Assembly: GCA_023248835.1 (NCBI GenBank)
Contig: JAHFDU010000020.1
Coordinates: 1 to 15,178 of the forward strand
Origin: Myxococcales bacterium
GTDB taxonomy: Bacteria; Myxococcota_A; Polyangia; Palsa-1104
Reading direction: 5' to 3'
DNA length: 15,178 nt
Of this stretch, positions 1-6,292 are shown one piece after another. Within the stretch, counting starts at the first letter, position 1; the number at the start of each line of letters is the position of its first letter. A program made the translations under genes and the position numbers. Under the pieces are notes generated by a model, which worked only from the letters and a program-made list of their open reading frames with translations, was not told the DNA's origin and did no database searches.

Positions 1-1
1 C

Positions 2-445
2 GACAAAGGCGGTTATGTTGAGTTTGCCGCGCTAGGCGCTTTTCAAGCGACGGGAACCTGGCCGATCGCGATTGGCCAGTTCATGGTGGGCGAGAACTAC
101 ACCACGTTCGGTCCGCAGGTTGGAGATCCGTCGATGTCGTTGGCGGTGCCGGTGGACCAATACCGCACCAGTTACGATTTCATTTCACCGGCGACGTACA
201 CCAAGAATTTTGTCAACATCACTGCGCCGATCGGCAGCAAGATCACCATCGACGGCAGATTGATCAGCAGCCCCTTCACCCGCATTGGAGCGAGCAACTA
301 CAGCTACATCTATGTCGATCTGACCGAGGGCGCGCATCACATTACCGGTGACAACAAGTTCGGTATTTTGGTCTCCGGCATCGCTTCGTTCACATCGTAT
401 GTGTACATCGGCGGCCAGGACATCAAGGTGATTGACCCAGGGTGA
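2..445 (+). CDS. IgGFc-binding-like surface protein, C-terminal part (5' cut by window edge)
   Basis: The open frame enters from the left edge and stops at TGA 443-445, giving about 147 C-terminal residues. The sequence fits the end of the IgGFc-binding N-terminal domain family (Pfam IgGFc_binding): an IGQFMVGE strand, then GDPSMSLAVPVDQYRTSYDF, FVNITAP and ITIDG blocks, a GAHHITGDNKFGILVSG block and a final SYVYIGGQDIKVI. Proteins of this family in Myxococcota are large, secreted or outer-surface proteins with beta-rich modules; the substrate or binding partner is unknown, and the name comes from a mammalian mucin-like protein. No membrane segment is visible in this part. The last 23 nt overlap the 3' end of the opposing tsaC gene. 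Family assignment is fairly sure; function is not. Confidence 0.82.
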   Translation, partial: DKGGYVEFAALGAFQATGTWPIAIGQFMVGENYTTFGPQVGDPSMSLAVPVDQYRTSYDFISPATYTKNFVNITAPIGSKITIDGRLISSPFTRIGASNYSYIYVDLTEGAHHITGDNKFGILVSGIASFTSYVYIGGQDIKVIDPG

Positions 446-1019
446 TCTTTTCGCGCGCGATCGCACCTTCGCGAAGAATGTAAAGCGCGCCGCTTCGTTC
501 AACTTTTACTACCGTCGATGGCGATCCACCGCCGCATTCACCTTCGACGACAAATAGGTCGGGAAAAATGGCACGAACCGCATTGGCGGTCATGGCCGGT
601 GGCTCGCCGGCACGATTGGCGCTCGACGCTGTAATCGGGGCTCCAAAACGCACGCCCAGCTCACGGGCGATGACATGGGGTGACTGTCGCACCCCGACGC
701 CACCGTCGAGAACCAATCCTTCGGGTAAACCTGCTCGCGCGGGCAGCACCAGCGTCAGCGGCCCCGGCCAAAAACTTTTGATAAGGTCGCGCGCGCTTTC
801 CGGAATTGTTTCTACCACTTGCCCCAGCATCTGTTCATCGGAAATCAGCAGTGGCGGTGGCTTGTCGCGGCGGCGCCCTTTGAGCACAAACAATTTATCA
901 AGCGCGCTCGACGACAGCGCGTCACAGCCGAGCCCGAAACTGGATTCGGTCGGAAACGCGATCAGTTCGCCACGATGAAGTCGCTCCGCCGCTTCGCGTA
1001 CATTCTCTTCGTATCTCAT
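423..1019 (-). CDS. tsaC: L-threonylcarbamoyladenylate synthase, TsaC/YrdC type
   Basis: A 198-residue single-domain Sua5/YciO/YrdC protein. This family makes threonylcarbamoyl-AMP from threonine, bicarbonate and ATP for the t6A37 modification of ANN-decoding tRNAs, in the cytoplasm. Visible family motifs are PTESSFGLGCDA near residues 23-34, KGRRRDKPPPLLIS near 47-60, FWPGPLTLVLPA, GVRQSP, PITASSANRAGEPP and a closing ILREGAI. There is no C-terminal Sua5 domain, so it is the short TsaC form. I chose ATG 1017-1019, 18 residues before the core lysine/proline loop, as usual for the family. A start at 1061 is also open and has a GGGGGA upstream, but its 14 extra residues are encoded by one arm of a REP-like hairpin. 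It lies downstream of purD on the same strand; its tail overlaps the IgGFc-like gene by 23 nt. Confidence 0.92.
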   Translation of the reverse strand: MRYEENVREAAERLHRGELIAFPTESSFGLGCDALSSSALDKLFVLKGRRRDKPPPLLISDEQMLGQVVETIPESARDLIKSFWPGPLTLVLPARAGLPEGLVLDGGVGVRQSPHVIARELGVRFGAPITASSANRAGEPPAMTANAVRAIFPDLFVVEGECGGGSPSTVVKVERSGALYILREGAIAREKITLGQSP

Positions 1020-1031
1020 CCGCTGCGTGTG

Positions 1032-1091
1032 TTCTTCGACAGGCTCAGGATGAGCGGCCATAAGTTCCCCCGACCGTGCTGAGCTTGTAGA
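1032..1091. repeat. REP-like imperfect inverted repeat between purD and tsaC
   Basis: The left arm (about 1034-1057) reads cttcgacaggctcaggatga then gcgg. The right arm (1070-1091) has the related reverse form with the core gctgagcttgt. A 12-nt segment separates the arms, so the transcript can fold into a stem-loop. The left arm resembles the short palindromic repeats built on ctgagc.tgtcgaag that are scattered between genes in many proteobacteria. It may stabilise or attenuate the purH-purD message before tsaC. Only one copy is in this window, so the repeat identity rests on resemblance. Confidence 0.6.
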
Positions 1092-1125
1092 TGCGCAGGA
1101 TCAGGGTAAGCAAGTCCTTCGTTGC

Positions 1126-2400
1126 TCATACGGCACGCCCGCCGATGTCGTGTCGGTAGTGGGCGCCATCAAAATGAATTTTCTCCACCGCCGCGTAGGT
1201 GCGTTGGCGCGCCTCGTCGAGATTTTTTCCAACCGCAGTGACGCCGAGTACACGTCCCGAATGGGTACGCCAGCTCTTCCCATCGAAGCGGGTGCCGGCG
1301 TGAAAAATTTCGACGCTCTTTAGCGAAGAGGCTTCGTCAAGACCGGTGATCGCTTGGCCGGTGGTGGTTTCACCGGGGTAGCCGGGCGCGGTCATCACCA
1401 CGCAGACGGAAGTTTGATCAGAGAAACGCACGCTCGAGGGAAGCTCACCGCGGGCGGAGGCGTGTAGCAGCTCGACCAGATCGTCGTCGAGTCGCCGCAC
1501 CAGTGCCTGGATTTCGGGATCACCAAAGCGACAATTGAACTCGATCACCTGCGGTCCATCAGCGGTGATCATCAGACCAGCGTAGAGCAGACCACGAAAG
1601 GGTTTCCCCTCGGCACCGAGACCGCGCACTGTCGGCAGCAGAATCGTTTCATAGACGCGACGACAGGTCGCGTCATCGAGCGCTGGGGTGGGTGAAATCA
1701 CCCCCATGCCGCCGGTCATCGGCCCACGATCGCCGTCGAAAATGGTCTTGTGATCTTCGCACGCAGCGAGGGGAAGTACCCGTTCGCCGTCGCACAGCGC
1801 CATCAGCGTCGCCTCACGCCCGCGCAGGAACTCTTCGATCACCAACGTCTTGCCGGCGCCGCCGAGAACCGATCCTTCCAGCATCGCGCGCGCGTGCGCT
1901 TTCGCCTCTTGGCTCTGCTCGCAGATGAGCACTCCCTTTCCTGAAGCCAGCCCGCTGGCTTTGAGCACGACCTTCGCGGCCTTTTCTTTTTCGAATAGTT
2001 CGTCGATGAACCACTCGGCATCGCCGAGGTCAGAGAAGGTTTCGAACCGCGCGGTTGGAATGCGGTGTTTGGCCATAAAGGTTTTGGCAAAGGCTTTGGA
2101 ACACTCGATTGCTGCAGCTTGTCGCGACGGGCCAAACACCAAGTGCCCACGCGCGGCTAGGGCGTCACTCAGTCCCGCCGCCAAGGGCGCCTCCGGGCCG
2201 ACCACCACCAAGTCGGGCTTTTCGCTGTCGCAAAGTTCAGCGAGTTTATCGATTTCGTGAACCCCCACCGCCCTTCGTTCGGCCAGGCGCGCGATCGCGT
2301 CGCTGCCGGGCGCGCACACAAGACGCGTGTTTGGCGAACGTTTAAGCGCCCAGCACAGCGCATGCTCACGACCGCCACCACCGACGACAAGCACCTTCAT
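1126..2400 (-). CDS. purD: Phosphoribosylamine-glycine ligase (GARS)
   Basis: This 424-residue protein ligates glycine to phosphoribosylamine using ATP, the second step of de novo purine synthesis. It opens with the Rossmann-like MKVLVVGGGGREHAL (N-terminal domain, residues 1-100). The ATP-grasp core follows, with VLKASGLASGKGV at 145-157, the EEFLRGREATL block near 189, EDHK at 215-218, DGDRGPMTGGMG at 222-233 and the metal-binding EFNCRFGDPEIQ at 287-298. A C-terminal domain completes it, ending HDIGGRAV. Length is normal for the family. The frame is open 46 codons further upstream, but that part lies inside purH; ATG 2398-2400 gives the canonical N-terminus. Only one nucleotide separates it from the purH stop, so translation is probably coupled. 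Confidence 0.97.
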   Translation of the reverse strand: MKVLVVGGGGREHALCWALKRSPNTRLVCAPGSDAIARLAERRAVGVHEIDKLAELCDSEKPDLVVVGPEAPLAAGLSDALAARGHLVFGPSRQAAAIECSKAFAKTFMAKHRIPTARFETFSDLGDAEWFIDELFEKEKAAKVVLKASGLASGKGVLICEQSQEAKAHARAMLEGSVLGGAGKTLVIEEFLRGREATLMALCDGERVLPLAACEDHKTIFDGDRGPMTGGMGVISPTPALDDATCRRVYETILLPTVRGLGAEGKPFRGLLYAGLMITADGPQVIEFNCRFGDPEIQALVRRLDDDLVELLHASARGELPSSVRFSDQTSVCVVMTAPGYPGETTTGQAITGLDEASSLKSVEIFHAGTRFDGKSWRTHSGRVLGVTAVGKNLDEARQRTYAAVEKIHFDGAHYRHDIGGRAV

Positions 2401-2401
2401 G

Positions 2402-3958
2402 TTAATGATTGAAATGGCGCATGCCGGTGAATACCAGCGCGATGTCGTGCTGGTTGGCTGCGGCGATGACCTCTTCGTCGCGCACCGAGCCGCCGGGCTG
2501 AATGATCGCGGTGATGCCAACTTCCGCTGCTGCATCAATGCCGTCGCGAAACGGAAAAAATGCGTCGGAGGCGAGCGTGCAACCCGCCGTTGGCGACATC
2601 GCTTTGCTGCGCGCCAACTTGACCGAATCGACGCGCGACATCTGGCCAGCGCCGATGCCGACGGTGCGCGCGCCGGAGCCTTCGCGTCGGCCGAGCACGA
2701 TGGCGTTCGACTTGACGTGTTTGCAGACGCGCCAACAGAAATCGAGCGAAATCAGTTCATCGGGATTGGGGGCGCGCTGTGAAACCACTTTGGCGTTTGT
2801 TGCCGGCACCAGTTGGTCGTCGGGAGTCTGGACCAGCAAGCCGCCGGCGATGGAATGCAAAATGTTGCCGCGGGCGCCGATTTTTTCGCCGCCATAGGCG
2901 AGCAGGCGCAAAGATTTTTTGGCTCGCAAGGCGGCGCGCGCGCCGTCTGAAAACCTGGGCGCGATCACACATTCGAGAAAAATCTGGGTGAGCTCCTGGC
3001 CGAGCGCGTCGTCTACTGGGCGATTGATCGCAACCACGCCACCAAAGGCGCTCTGCGAATCGGATCCGTGCGCCATGCGATAGGCCTCGAGGCAATCGTC
3101 GGCTTCAGCGGTGCCACAAGGGTTGGTGTGCTTGATGATGGTCGCAGCCGGGCGCTCAAACTCGCTCACCAGCCCGAGCGCCGCGTCGAGATCGACAATG
3201 TTGTTGTACGAGAGCTCTTTGCCCTGCAGCACTTCCGCCCGTCCGACCGATGGCTGCACCACGTCGCTCGAGAGATAGAACGCCGCTTTCTGGTGCGGAT
3301 TTTCGCCATAACGCATCGGGCGTCCATGCGAAAACTGCATCGTCAGTGTCTCGGGAAACGCGCCGCCCGGTTTCGGCGCAGTGAGAAAATTGGCAATCGC
3401 GCCATCGTACGCGGCGGTGTGCGCGAACACTTTCGCCGCCAGATGAGCCCTGGTCTCGTCAGAGACCGCACCGCCGTGCTTCCTCATCTCTTCAGCAAGC
3501 ATCACGTAATCATCCGGATCAACGATCACCGTTACTCGCTCATGATTCTTGGCGGCCGAACGCAGCATCGACGGCCCGCCAATGTCGATGTTCTCCATCG
3601 CCTCCTCGTGGGTGACGCCTGAGCGAGCGACGGTCTGCGCAAATGGGTACAGGTTGACCACCAGCAAATCGATCGGATCGATGTTGTGCTGCGCCATCTC
3701 CGCCTGATGCGCTTGGGTTGGCCGCCCGAGCAAGCCGCCGTGGATTTTGGGATGCAGCGTTTTGACTCGGCCATCGAGAATTTCGGGCTCGCCGGTGTAG
3801 CTGGCGACGTCGGTGACCCGGACGCCGAATTCGCGCAGGGCGCGCGCGGTGCCGCCGGTCGAAAGAAATTCAATACCATACGGCAGAAGGCCAAGACAGA
3901 GTGCGTCGAGCCCTCGCTTGTCCGAAACACTCACCAGTGCGCGCTTGATGGGAAACAT
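2402..3958 (-). CDS. purH: Bifunctional AICAR formyltransferase / IMP cyclohydrolase
   Basis: This 518-residue protein catalyses the last two steps of IMP synthesis: 10-formyl-THF-dependent formylation of AICAR and ring closure of FAICAR. The N-terminal MGS-like cyclohydrolase domain (about 1-190) starts ALVSVSDK and has STGGT near 33-37 and GRVKTLHPKIHGGLLGR near 63-79. The transformylase domain follows with RYGENPHQ at 216-223, the catalytic Lys-His of KHTNPCG at 276-282, SAFGG at 303-307, and the late SDAFFPFRDG and IQPGGSVRD blocks, ending VFTGMRHFNH. The length is typical. ATG 3956-3958 has a GAGGAGG Shine-Dalgarno (3963-3969) 4 nt upstream. It is the first gene of the purH-purD run, and its upstream region contains a repeated dyad operator shared with the divergent lipoprotein gene. 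Confidence 0.98.
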   Translation of the reverse strand: MFPIKRALVSVSDKRGLDALCLGLLPYGIEFLSTGGTARALREFGVRVTDVASYTGEPEILDGRVKTLHPKIHGGLLGRPTQAHQAEMAQHNIDPIDLLVVNLYPFAQTVARSGVTHEEAMENIDIGGPSMLRSAAKNHERVTVIVDPDDYVMLAEEMRKHGGAVSDETRAHLAAKVFAHTAAYDGAIANFLTAPKPGGAFPETLTMQFSHGRPMRYGENPHQKAAFYLSSDVVQPSVGRAEVLQGKELSYNNIVDLDAALGLVSEFERPAATIIKHTNPCGTAEADDCLEAYRMAHGSDSQSAFGGVVAINRPVDDALGQELTQIFLECVIAPRFSDGARAALRAKKSLRLLAYGGEKIGARGNILHSIAGGLLVQTPDDQLVPATNAKVVSQRAPNPDELISLDFCWRVCKHVKSNAIVLGRREGSGARTVGIGAGQMSRVDSVKLARSKAMSPTAGCTLASDAFFPFRDGIDAAAEVGITAIIQPGGSVRDEEVIAAANQHDIALVFTGMRHFNH

Positions 3959-3983
3959 GCGCCCTCCTCGGCGGCCAGTTGTA

Positions 3984-4050
3984 TCAGAAAACTGAGACTA
4001 CAGCTCACCAAACCTCAGATTTCTGAGACTGGTTCTGCGTATTTCCTCAG
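3984..4050. promoter_or_regulatory. Putative operator array: two 16-bp dyad repeats plus a third half-site
   Basis: Copy 1 (3984-3999) reads TCAGAAAACTGAGACT and copy 2 (4015-4030) reads TCAGATTTCTGAGACT, identical at 13 of 16 positions. Each is a dyad TCAG-N4-CTGA followed by GACT. A third TCAGA begins at 4047. The starts are 31 and 32 bp apart, about three helical turns, so all sites would face the same side of the DNA. The array lies between purH (-) and the Cys-rich lipoprotein gene (+). Copy 1 sits 26-41 bp before the purH ATG, where it would overlap a purH promoter; copy 3 lies 10 bp before the sigma-54-like match. It does not look like an enterobacterial PurR box. The binding protein is unknown. 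Confidence 0.55.
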
Positions 4051-4059
4051 AGAAATCGC

Positions 4060-4075
4060 TGGCACATAGATTGCA
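4060..4075 (+). promoter_or_regulatory. Sigma-54-like promoter match (-24/-12)
   Basis: The sequence TGGCAC-N5-TTGCA occupies 4060-4075. GG (4061-4062) and GC (4073-4074) are exactly 10 bp apart, which matches the RpoN consensus geometry. The expected transcription start is near 4086, only about 3 nt before the lipoprotein ATG at 4089, and this would remove the GGGGAG Shine-Dalgarno at 4080-4085. Either the message is essentially leaderless or the match is accidental. Confidence 0.4.
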
Positions 4076-4088
4076 TTTCGGGGAGACC

Positions 4089-4766
4089 ATGAAAACACAC
4101 ATCGCTTTTATGTTTCTTGTCGTTGGCTGTCATAGCCCGCTTGCGAACGATTCCGACGAGCATCCAACCTCCCCCGGCCCGCCCGTCGACTGTTCGACAT
4201 TCACCACCGAGGTCAGCTGTCAGGCCGCCGCATCTCAATGCGTCACCGAACATTGTCCGGGGTGCGGAGAACAGAAGTTCGCCGGCTGCTTCGAAAAAAC
4301 CGGCGTTCACAGTGTGCTCTGCGCATTACCCAAGTGCGCAGGCTGCGACAAGCTCGACGAGGCGACCTGCAAACAGCGCAACGATTGTCGCGCCGACTAC
4401 TGTCCCAACTGCGACCAAGTCGACTCCTTCATCGCCTGCCATGACCGCGCGGCGGCCCCCGTCCAAGTCTGCGAGCAACCTCGTTGTGCGACTCCCTGCG
4501 ACATGCGCAATGAAGCTACCTGCGAAAGTGGTTCCGGCTGCCATGCGGTGTTTAATGATATTTGGCCCGGTTGCATCGGTCTCCGCGACGATTGCGTGTC
4601 GTTTCGAGCTTGCGCCGAAGGGGAAGAGCCGATTTGTCAGGGCCAGGTGCAATGCAAAATCCGCCCACCGGTCTGCAATGGCGTCGACGGCTTTACGATT
4701 GGATACACCAAAGATTGCTATGAAGGTTGCGTGCGCAAATCGGAGTGCTGGCTTCCGGGGGCCTGA
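4089..4766 (+). CDS. Cysteine-rich lipoprotein with three tandem Cys modules
   Basis: I do not recognise a named family. The 225-residue product starts MKTHIAFMFLVVGC, a short signal peptide ending in a lipobox-like LVVGC, so Cys14 is the likely lipid anchor. The mature chain holds about 28 more cysteines. These fall into three repeats of about 45 residues, each with an E-x2-C, C-x4-C and C-P/G-x-C-like spacing: SCQAAASQC..HCPGC, then TCKQRNDC..YCPNC, then TCESGSGC..WPGC. A shorter Cys-containing tail follows. Such disulfide-rich, outer-surface lipoproteins are common in Myxococcota and mostly uncharacterised. ATG 4089 is chosen for its GGGGAG (4080-4085) and the signal peptide; an in-frame TTG at 4071 would fall inside the promoter-like site. 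The last 49 nt overlap the opposing sigma-4-like gene. Confidence 0.75.
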   Translation: MKTHIAFMFLVVGCHSPLANDSDEHPTSPGPPVDCSTFTTEVSCQAAASQCVTEHCPGCGEQKFAGCFEKTGVHSVLCALPKCAGCDKLDEATCKQRNDCRADYCPNCDQVDSFIACHDRAAAPVQVCEQPRCATPCDMRNEATCESGSGCHAVFNDIWPGCIGLRDDCVSFRACAEGEEPICQGQVQCKIRPPVCNGVDGFTIGYTKDCYEGCVRKSECWLPGA

Positions 4767-5290
4767 CTTACGGAGCCAGGGCCAGTGTAGCCAGGTTCTC
4801 CTGGAAGTGGCTCTTCGCCCGGCCCGACCATCTTGAGTTTGAGTAGGCCGCGGACCTCGACCTGACGGATCCGTTCTCGAGTGAGATTCAAGATCTCGCC
4901 GACCTCTTCCAGCGTGATGCCACCGCGATCGGCGACGTCGAGCGAGCAGGTTTCGGCCATCTCCCACACTTCGAGATCGGGAAAATTGAGCTTGATGCTG
5001 CCAGTCTCTGGATTGATGTCGAGATAAAGGTGATGCTTGCAGGACACATATGGGCACGGCCGCTCGCCCATCGAGCATTCACCGCGCGTTTTGGGCTGGT
5101 CGGGGTCGGCGAACAGCGGCAACAGGGCGCCGAGCCGCAGCTCTTCTTTGGTGAGTCGCTTGGGTGCAATGGTCCTTGAACGGGCGCGATCGCGCCGCTT
5201 GTGCCGAACTTTTCTACTCTCCGCTGGTACGCTGTCGTCTAGCTTGTCCACGTTGCCTGCTCGATCGCGCGTCTCGTCGCCTTGGCTCAT
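4718..5290 (-). CDS. Sigma-70 region 4-like DNA-binding protein with Cys/His cluster
   Basis: A 190-residue protein with only one sigma-like part: ITLEEVGEILNLTRERIRQVEVRGLLKL at about 125-152. This is the helix-turn-helix of sigma-70 region 4, ending in the characteristic TRERIRQVE recognition helix. Regions 2 and 3 are absent, so it cannot act as a normal sigma factor; it is more likely a DNA-binding regulator. Before the HTH is a conserved-looking segment with C72, C79, C84, H86 and H87 (CPYVSCKHHLYLD), a possible zinc site. The N-terminal 45 residues are basic and low in complexity. ATG 5288-5290 has an AGGAGAG (5294-5300) preceded by a small hairpin. It lies downstream of merR on the same strand. 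Its Pro/Gly-rich tail overlaps the lipoprotein 3' end by 49 nt. Confidence 0.82.
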   Translation of the reverse strand: MSQGDETRDRAGNVDKLDDSVPAESRKVRHKRRDRARSRTIAPKRLTKEELRLGALLPLFADPDQPKTRGECSMGERPCPYVSCKHHLYLDINPETGSIKLNFPDLEVWEMAETCSLDVADRGGITLEEVGEILNLTRERIRQVEVRGLLKLKMVGPGEEPLPGEPGYTGPGSVSQAPGSQHSDLRTQPS

Positions 5291-5302
5291 GATCTCTCCT
5301 GG

Positions 5303-5323
5303 TCAGTGGCTATCGCCGACTGA
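5303..5323 (-). promoter_or_regulatory. Inverted repeat immediately upstream of the sigma-4-like Shine-Dalgarno
   Basis: The arms TCAGTGGC (5303-5310) and GCCGACTGA (5315-5323) are complementary apart from one bulged G, with a TATC loop on the plus strand. On the minus-strand message the stem ends 2-3 nt before the AGGAGAG of the sigma-4-like gene. It could be a protein-binding dyad near the promoter or an RNA hairpin that affects ribosome access. Confidence 0.4.
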
Positions 5324-5478
5324 CGAAAGGGTTTCGACCTCGCAGCGGCTCGGTTGGGCTTCTTCAGGTTGCGATTTGCGCTCGCCGCGCCACCGCACAT
5401 CCACAGACGCTTTCACCCGTTTGCTGCGTCGCCGTTCACAGACCACTGATCGCGTTCGCACTCGCAAGCTCCAGCTGT

Positions 5479-6027
5479 TCATAGAAGGTCTCCTGCTCCA
5501 CTTGAGGTTCCGGACGAAAAGGCGCGCTCTTTGGCGGCGCGCTCGAGCGGGGCCACAATTTGCCGCTCCAGGCCCTCGATTCGGGCCACCAATTCGTCGC
5601 CAAGCCGGTGCGTCTCCTCGAGTTCGCGCTCGATTCGTTTGCGCCGGCCGGCGTCGATGGAAAGTGATTTCAGTTCGCGAGCAAAGCCCTGCAAAAGCTT
5701 GCCGAGCTCGCGCTCGATCGCTTCGATCTCCTCTTTGAAACGGAGAAACGAGCGCTGGATTTCTTCGATGGTGTAGCTCTCGCCCATCATTTTTTTGATT
5801 TCGCTGACGCGGCGTACGGTCGAAGCCGGGTAGAGCCCCATCGATCCCTGATGCTTGCCTTTGCGGCCCACCCGCCGGCTGCGCGGCAACAGACCGAGCT
5901 GCACATACTTGCGAAAAGTTGCTTCCGAGAGCTTCACGTCACGTAGTTGAAATAATTCAACAATTTGCGCTGACGTGAGACCTTCTGGATGAGCGCGCTC
6001 GAGGTGCAGCAGATCCTTTTCGGTCAT
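5479..6027 (-). CDS. MerR-family transcriptional regulator (C-terminus probably frameshifted)
   Basis: As read, 182 residues. Residues 14-80 form a winged helix-turn-helix of the MerR type: LTSAQIVELF, then a turn, LSEATFRKYVQLGLLP, a basic wing (RRVGRKGKHQGSMGLYP) and STVRRVSEIKKMM. A long charged helix (about 90-165, rich in E, R, K and L) follows, as expected for the dimerisation coiled coil. No cysteine metal-sensor site is visible. ATG 6025-6027 is chosen because a putative -10 (TATACT, 6101-6106) puts the transcript start near 6094, downstream of the alternative ATG at 6097-6099; neither start has a clear Shine-Dalgarno. The last 12 residues (SSGTSSGAGDLL) look unlike a helix end. Skipping one T in the run opposite 5517-5520 gives a more protein-like tail ending ASANAISGL at 5436. 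It is upstream of, and on the same strand as, the sigma-4-like gene. Confidence 0.85.
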   Translation of the reverse strand: MTEKDLLHLERAHPEGLTSAQIVELFQLRDVKLSEATFRKYVQLGLLPRSRRVGRKGKHQGSMGLYPASTVRRVSEIKKMMGESYTIEEIQRSFLRFKEEIEAIERELGKLLQGFARELKSLSIDAGRRKRIERELEETHRLGDELVARIEGLERQIVAPLERAAKERAFSSGTSSGAGDLL

Positions 6028-6100
6028 CACGCTGGCTGCCACTGGCGTGCCCAGATTCCCTGCTAAAGCTTGAGAGTGCGCTCTCCTCACGATACGCATG

Positions 6101-6130
6101 AGTATATTCTATTAAGTAGATTATCTACAA
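6101..6130 (-). promoter_or_regulatory. merR operator: merR promoter with dyad operator in the spacer
   Basis: On the minus strand a TTGTAG (6125-6130) and a TATACT (6101-6106) are 18 bp apart. A perfect 13-bp dyad, GTAGAT-T-ATCTAC (6116-6128), overlaps the -35 side of the spacer, where MerR-family proteins typically bind. The block is markedly AT-rich compared with its surroundings. Autoregulation by the adjacent MerR protein is the natural inference; the same site could also affect the divergent gene at 6293. Confidence 0.5.
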
Positions 6131-6292
6131 GCGAAAAGTATCGCGTGAGGTCAACTTTGATACTGAACAGGAATGCAGCTTGGGGGCGCCACGATCAGCG
6201 AGTTCATCGCGAAGCGTCGCAAACGAGAATTCGGGATCGACATCATCACAACCGCTCGCATGCGCCGCTCAAGCTCTGCTATGGTGCTGCCC

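Noticed and set aside
2401..2538. 46-codon N-terminal extension of purD
   Set aside because: It lies inside purH, and the canonical PurD start MKVLVVGGGG is at 2400.
3068..3622. 184-codon open frame on the plus strand
   Set aside because: It is antisense to purH, which is unmistakably real here.
5303..5482. A 59-codon minus-strand ORF starting at ATG 5480-5482, overlapping the merR stop (ATGA) and ending just before the sigma-4-like gene
   Set aside because: The spacing looks operon-like, but the product is Arg/Ser-rich with shadow-like codon use, and a competing frame gives a better merR tail. Kept only as an alternative.
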